Source: an uncultured Candidatus Saccharibacteria bacterium
GTDB taxonomy: Bacteria; Patescibacteria; Saccharimonadia; Saccharimonadales; UBA6022
Length of the DNA stretch: 17,743 nt
Reading direction: 5' to 3'
NCBI GenBank assembly: GCA_946886125.1
Contig: CAMPHY010000008.1
Span: 1-17,743 of the forward strand
Part shown: in pieces, positions 13,919 through 17,743 of the stretch
Numbering within the stretch: position 1 is the first letter of the stretch
How the letters are laid out: each line of letters opens with the position of its first letter
Translations under genes and position numbers: made by a program
The notes under the pieces: model-generated
Databases searched by the model: none
What the model was told of the DNA's origin: nothing
Seen by the model: only the letters and a program-made list of their open reading frames with translations

Positions 13919-15337
13919 TTATTCTAGCACGCGTACGCGAATTGTATCAGTAGCTCCAACAAGACCCGGCTGCCTACCGCTCACAATTGCGACACGGACT
14001 GTTTTGTTTTCGCCAAAGTAGCCTTCGGCGTGTAGTTCTTTGGCGATATCATAGCCGGCACGCTCACCGTCTGGGCGTACAAAGCTACGATTAGCGTAAC
14101 TCAATGATAGCTGCTGAGCCGCTCGCTTACTGCTTGTCACGCTAATAATAGGTAAGTTTGGACGATGACCAGCAATATTTGAAGCCGTAGCCCCTGTTTT
14201 TGTCTCTGCTACAATTGCATCTACTTTTAGATCAGCTGCCAGACTGACCGCTGCAGCACTAATAGCATCTTGTTGAGCATTCTTACTATGAATCTCATCG
14301 TGAATTGGCGCAACCGACGCATGATCCTGTGTATATAGCACGACACGTTTCATCGCCGCTACCGTTTCAAGTGGATAACTACCGTTGGCTGTCTCGTCAC
14401 TCAACATAATCGTATCAGCTCCCTGTATCACAGCATTGGCGACATCACTCACCTCCGCTCGAGTAGGCTCAGGTGAGTCAACCATACTTGCCATCATTTG
14501 CGTTGCGACGATACTTAATTTTCCATGCTTACGGCACAGGGCGATAATGCGACGCTGCACTATAGGCACGATTTCAGCACCAGCTTCTACCGCCAAATCG
14601 CCACGTGCCACCATCACTCCATCGCTCGCCTTAATAATTTCTTCGAGCACATCATCTTTAATAGCAGCTTTAGTTTCAATTTTTGAAATCAGCTGCGCAT
14701 CAGAACCAAGACCGACGAGCATTTGGCGAAGATTATGAATATCATCTGCGCTCTGCACAAAACTAAGCGCTACATAGTCAATATCTTTTGTTGCACCGTA
14801 CTCAACATCTCGGATATCTTTTGGTGTCAAAATATCACCACCAAAATCGGTGTCCGGGAGATTAATGCCCTTCTTGCTCATCAGTGTGCCATTATTTTCT
14901 ACGCGAAGTGTAATAGCCGTATCTGAAGGGATGTCGATGACTGTCGTGCGAATTTTACCATCAAAAATATAGATCGGCTCACCGACTTTTACCTTTTCCG
15001 CTAAATTATATTGAACTGGTAGCGTCATGCCATTATGCTCAGCGGCGTGATCAAGAACAATTTCATCACCCGTCTTTACATCTACATTTTCATTTAGCAT
15101 ACCGAGACGAATTTTTGGACCCTGCAAATCTTGCAAGATAGCCACAGGCTTACCAGTATTTTTTGTTACTTCCCGGATCCATTTAATCTGGTCATCGCGT
15201 TCAGCATAATCACCATGACTAAAGTTAAGGCGAAATCCATTGACGCCAGCAAGAGCTAACTTTTCAATCATTTCAGGGTTTGATGTTGGTGGGCCTAATG
15301 TTGCCAAGATTTTTGTACGTTTAAATATAACACTCAT
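13919..15337 (-). CDS. pyk: Pyruvate kinase
   Basis: A 472-residue enzyme that makes ATP and pyruvate from phosphoenolpyruvate. RTKILATLGP opens the barrel, FRLNFSHG (35-42) and LQGPKIRLG (71-79) line the active site, ISKIETKAA carries the catalytic lysine, MVARGDLAVE binds the metal, and ATQMMASMVDSPEPTRAEV is the signature loop. The C domain is complete, with SVTSSKRAAQQL and GATDTIRV. Position 75 is Lys (GPKIR) where potassium-dependent enzymes have Glu (GPEIR, Glu117 in rabbit muscle); Lys there marks potassium-independent enzymes, so this one probably does not need K+. There is no extra PEP-utiliser domain. A TGCTACAAT promoter ends 7 nt before the ATG with no ribosome binding site, so it heads the pyk-pgk-tpiA transcript and is likely leaderless. 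Confidence 0.97.
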   Translation of the reverse strand: MSVIFKRTKILATLGPPTSNPEMIEKLALAGVNGFRLNFSHGDYAERDDQIKWIREVTKNTGKPVAILQDLQGPKIRLGMLNENVDVKTGDEIVLDHAAEHNGMTLPVQYNLAEKVKVGEPIYIFDGKIRTTVIDIPSDTAITLRVENNGTLMSKKGINLPDTDFGGDILTPKDIRDVEYGATKDIDYVALSFVQSADDIHNLRQMLVGLGSDAQLISKIETKAAIKDDVLEEIIKASDGVMVARGDLAVEAGAEIVPIVQRRIIALCRKHGKLSIVATQMMASMVDSPEPTRAEVSDVANAVIQGADTIMLSDETANGSYPLETVAAMKRVVLYTQDHASVAPIHDEIHSKNAQQDAISAAAVSLAADLKVDAIVAETKTGATASNIAGHRPNLPIISVTSSKRAAQQLSLSYANRSFVRPDGERAGYDIAKELHAEGYFGENKTVRVAIVSGRQPGLVGATDTIRVRVLE

Positions 15338-15344
15338 GAGATCT

Positions 15345-15353
15345 ATTGTAGCA
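15345..15353 (-). promoter_or_regulatory. Extended -10 promoter for the pyk-pgk-tpiA operon
   Basis: The minus strand reads TGCTACAAT, an extended -10 with one mismatch, 7 nt before the pyk ATG. It lies in the 28-base gap after the GH5 gene. Predicted transcription starts at or next to the start codon, as for the cysteine desulfurase gene and pcrA. Confidence 0.65.
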
Positions 15354-15365
15354 CCATATCATCTG

Positions 15366-16355
15366 TTAAATTTGTAAAATTTTCTGCTCGATAAGATAGC
15401 GAAAATTCCAGCCATCTTCCCGTTCAGTTTTATAGCTCCAAAAGAACCATGCCTCCGCTTGGGCAAATGCTTCAAGCTGCGCTTCACCAAATTGCTGCTC
15501 CGCATGACGTCGCGCTACGCCCGAAAGTGAACGTACATCAAGCCCTAAACTCCATTCGCCAATAATAACCGGCTGATCTTGTTGCCACGTCGCAATAGAA
15601 CGCCGCATATAATGTGCTTTTTTTATATGCTGCTCAAGTGTTAGTTGTTTGTCTGTCTCGGAAAATGCTTGGTAGTGATGCACGTCCATAGTCGCGCACG
15701 AATGATTAATCGCTCCAGTCCATATTTCAGGCTGAAATGCGTCACTAAACACCACCCTAATATTCTTAGCCTCAGCATTAAGTCGGCGCACAATTCTTCG
15801 AGTCCACCGGCGCAATTGTCGTTCCTGACGAGCCGTTACTGGCATCGGCTCATTAAGGACTTCGATCCCCCAAAACACCTGGCTATACCTTAAGTGCTTC
15901 ACTAAGCGCAGCAAAGTTTGTGTCGTCTTGCGGCGATGTTGCCATACATACCAGTCCTGCTGCCCCATTTTTCCGCTATGGTCTTTGCCATTTTGAGAAC
16001 CATAAGCAGCATGCAGACATACAAGTATTTGTATGTTGTATTTTTCCGCCATTTGAAACGTCCAGTCGAGTTTCTCTTTCGCACTTATTAAGGGAGGGTG
16101 ATCATCAAGCGCCCAAAAACCAACTGGAAGACGAATAATATCAATACCCCGCTGGTGCATCCACTGAAAATCAGCTTCTGTAATAAATGTCTCGCGATGC
16201 TTTTGAATTTTTTCAGCAGCATTCTTTGTGCGCACTAGACTGTACTCATCATGGGCATTAGTACCAACAAACAAACTAGGTGTCATCCATTTTTCGAGCA
16301 CCAGCCAGCCGCCTAAATTAACACCGCGAAGAGATTTTTGCTCAGAGTTATTCAT
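15366..16355 (-). CDS. GH5 family glycosidase, exo-beta-1,3-glucanase-like
   Basis: A 329-residue TIM-barrel glycoside hydrolase. LRGVNLGGWLVLEKWMTPSLF (9-29) strongly resembles the opening of fungal exo-beta-1,3-glucanases. Arg75 in IIRLPVGFW, His115 in LVCLHAAYGSQNG, Glu169 in IEVLNEP (acid/base), the VHHYQAF segment (225-231) and Glu267 in VIIGEWSLGL (nucleophile) are all in the GH5 order, followed by WFFWSYKTE. The substrate is probably a beta-1,3-glucan or its oligosaccharides, releasing glucose, but other beta-glucosides are possible. No signal peptide is seen with either start, so the enzyme looks cytoplasmic. I chose the ATG at 16355 because a TATACT lies 6 nt upstream and the family core begins there; an ATG at 16424 would add 23 residues of basic, non-signal sequence. 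It ends 28 nt before pyk. Confidence 0.88.
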   Translation of the reverse strand: MNNSEQKSLRGVNLGGWLVLEKWMTPSLFVGTNAHDEYSLVRTKNAAEKIQKHRETFITEADFQWMHQRGIDIIRLPVGFWALDDHPPLISAKEKLDWTFQMAEKYNIQILVCLHAAYGSQNGKDHSGKMGQQDWYVWQHRRKTTQTLLRLVKHLRYSQVFWGIEVLNEPMPVTARQERQLRRWTRRIVRRLNAEAKNIRVVFSDAFQPEIWTGAINHSCATMDVHHYQAFSETDKQLTLEQHIKKAHYMRRSIATWQQDQPVIIGEWSLGLDVRSLSGVARRHAEQQFGEAQLEAFAQAEAWFFWSYKTEREDGWNFRYLIEQKILQI

Positions 16356-16361
16356 CTTCTT

Positions 16362-16367
16362 AGTATA
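16362..16367 (-). promoter_or_regulatory. Possible -10 promoter element for the GH5 gene
   Basis: TATACT on the minus strand ends 6 nt before the ATG at 16355. It would make a leaderless message starting at that codon. It lacks the TG extension and would fall inside the coding region if the upstream ATG at 16424 is the real start, so it is less certain than the others. Confidence 0.4.
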
Positions 16368-16450
16368 ACTCGCTACACGGTACGCATTATTCTTTTGTCG
16401 TAGCAAAAAATGCTTATTTTGCATTAAGCCTACTTTTGCCTTCAGGGTGA

Positions 16451-17743
16451 CTACTCGTCGCGGAAGCTAGCTACGATTGACTGACCTACTGATATCGATA
16501 CCATTGTTTGACAAGTGTAGAGCATAACGCCGCGGTGCGTGCGAGCTCGGAATCTCTTAGTAAAATAAAGGTCGCTGTCAACCTTAATGATTTCATGTGC
16601 AATTACCTCAACATTTCGATAATTAGCGTCGACGTACGGATATTTTCGACGGATAATATTCACGAGCTCATTGAGACTAACATACGTTTTGTCGCCTACA
16701 CGAAGGCCTTGGCCTGTATGAACAGCACTCGGCAGTTCGGCAAGACAAGCCTGAATTTGCTCTTCATCGTAGGCTTCAATTGCTTCGTGACTACGACGCA
16801 CCATTCGAATATCAATATCTTGGTGCTGCTTTAAATGATTGAGCGCAAAACTATCAACAGTGAGACGTGTAAATAATCTTCCAGCCGAAGCAAATGTTCG
16901 GACTTTGCCGTCTTGCTTGATTGATGCTTGACCACGCGTCAAGTGAGGTAACGTCTCAAGTAATTCGGCATATAAGGTGTAACTGTTTATGATCGTTTCG
17001 ACAGCGCCATATTCTTTAAAAATAGCATCGATCGATTGTTTCATAGCTGTCATATGTTCTGGTTTGATATCGCCGATCGCTGAACCATTTTTAATACTTT
17101 TCAGCGTGAAGATATCAGCCATTGAAACTTGCGGTGCAGTGTTTGATGCAATAGTGTCGACAATATCAATGGCGAGGGCGGGTCGATTGTCATATTTTTT
17201 ACGCAAAATTCGTCCTGTACGCTGACGAGCCGACACAAGTGACCTTGTTGGTCGGGCATTGATAATAACATTTGCACGCTGACTATCCCAGCCTTCGGTC
17301 AGGACATCGATGTAGGTTAAGGCATCGATAGTCCCTTTTTCAAACTCGGCGTAAATCTTTTGACGAGCCGCAGCTGAAATTGAACTTGTAATTGCACTGA
17401 CACGTATTTGGCGTGGGATGCCATTTTCATCGTCAATAAATTGCTCAGATAACATATCGGCCAGGAGGCGTGGATGTGTCATTGTGTCGCCTGGAATGCA
17501 AGCGATGATAGGTGCATTTCCTGCTCGAATCAGCTGAGCTGCAATTGATACAGCCATACGATTACGATTTGTATTGTGTATCAATTGTTTCAAACTTTTG
17601 CTTTCATATTCACCGTGCATACCGATTGAAAATTCTTGGGCTGTTGTTGCGGGTGCAGGAATAGCAATAGGAATGACCGATGAAAGCATATCGAGTTCAA
17701 TCGCTTCTTTTAGGTCCAATCGATGAATTAAGGTCGGCAGTAG
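16451..17743 (-). CDS. Superfamily II DEAD/DEAH-type helicase, C-terminal part (cut by window edge)
   Basis: The frame is open to the right edge of the window, so the 5' part, including the Walker motifs, lies outside; 430 residues are visible. A TTG at 17719 is not a credible start, because HRLDLKEAIELDML just before and after it is continuous helicase sequence. The visible part has the RecA2 lobe with IACIPGDTMTHPRLLADML, then LTEGWDSQRANVIINARPT (motif V) and SARQRTGRILRKK (motif VI, arginine finger), as in restriction-enzyme R-subunit-like and RadD-like helicases. The last about 210 residues are unlike any domain I know: a helical stretch, then TYVSLNELVNIIRRKYPYVD and a final beta-rich segment that may bind nucleic acid. 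No methylase or specificity gene lies downstream, so a restriction system is not shown. It ends 95 bases before the chosen GH5 start. Confidence 0.85.
   Translation of the reverse strand, partial: LLPTLIHRLDLKEAIELDMLSSVIPIAIPAPATTAQEFSIGMHGEYESKSLKQLIHNTNRNRMAVSIAAQLIRAGNAPIIACIPGDTMTHPRLLADMLSEQFIDDENGIPRQIRVSAITSSISAAARQKIYAEFEKGTIDALTYIDVLTEGWDSQRANVIINARPTRSLVSARQRTGRILRKKYDNRPALAIDIVDTIASNTAPQVSMADIFTLKSIKNGSAIGDIKPEHMTAMKQSIDAIFKEYGAVETIINSYTLYAELLETLPHLTRGQASIKQDGKVRTFASAGRLFTRLTVDSFALNHLKQHQDIDIRMVRRSHEAIEAYDEEQIQACLAELPSAVHTGQGLRVGDKTYVSLNELVNIIRRKYPYVDANYRNVEVIAHEIIKVDSDLYFTKRFRARTHRGVMLYTCQTMVSISVGQSIVASFRDE

Noticed and set aside
13921..13929. TGCTAGAAT at the end of pyk as a promoter for pgk
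   Set aside because: It is fixed by the last codons and stop of pyk and lies further from the start than the other sites; possible but not strong enough to list as a feature.
16451..17743. A restriction-modification system around the edge helicase
   Set aside because: Only the helicase C-terminal part is visible; no nuclease, methylase or specificity gene follows it in the window.

Overview
The window is a dense, one-directional stretch of chromosome: every credible gene lies on the minus strand, so it reads from right (17743) to left (1). No tRNA, rRNA, CRISPR array, insertion sequence or phage gene is visible, and no gap between genes exceeds about 80 bases. TGA is used as a stop (cysteine desulfurase, the DUF218 gene, pcrA), so the standard bacterial code applies. 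The content suggests a Candidate Phyla Radiation bacterium, most likely a Candidatus Saccharibacteria (TM7) relative: a compact layout, a typical short CPR type IV pilin, a cell-surface DUF348/G5 protein with a lysozyme-like end, very short leaders, and several small unknown proteins among housekeeping genes. This placement is inference from gene content, not a phylogeny.

Layout in reading order. (1) 17743-16451: the 3' part of a superfamily II helicase cut by the window edge. (2) 16355-15366: a GH5 glycosidase resembling exo-beta-1,3-glucanases. (3) 15337-10694: pyruvate kinase, phosphoglycerate kinase and triosephosphate isomerase, followed by a disordered, tail-anchored protein of unknown function. 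(4) 10647-8542: a PcrA/UvrD helicase. (5) 8503-6505: a DUF348/G5/lysozyme-like cell-wall protein followed 4 nt later by the 16S rRNA dimethyltransferase RsmA (KsgA). (6) 6427-3387: methionyl-tRNA synthetase, TatD nuclease and two small unknown proteins. (7) 3369-39: cysteine desulfurase, a DUF218 membrane protein and the tRNA 2-thiouridylase MnmA, joined by overlapping stop/start codons, then a type IV pilin.

The clearest regulatory signal is recurrent. At least five likely operon-leading genes (cysteine desulfurase, metG, the DUF348/G5 gene, pcrA, pyk), and possibly the GH5 gene, have a TATAAT-like -10 box only 6-14 nt before the start codon. Four of these carry the extended TGn form. Transcription would then begin at or within about 8 nt of the start codon (leaderless or nearly so). 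Several downstream genes instead have Shine-Dalgarno sequences or overlapping stop/start codons. This pattern also helped revise three starts (metG, rsmA, GH5).

Functionally the window combines ATP-yielding glycolysis with a possible glucan hydrolase, a sulfur relay for tRNA wobble thiolation (cysteine desulfurase to MnmA), translation upkeep (MetG, RsmA), DNA repair (PcrA, TatD) and surface functions (pilin, G5 protein, DUF218). I do not see a discrete new defence or mobile system. The best candidates for undescribed biology are the two small proteins after tatD, the tail-anchored protein after tpiA, and the C-terminal half of the helicase.
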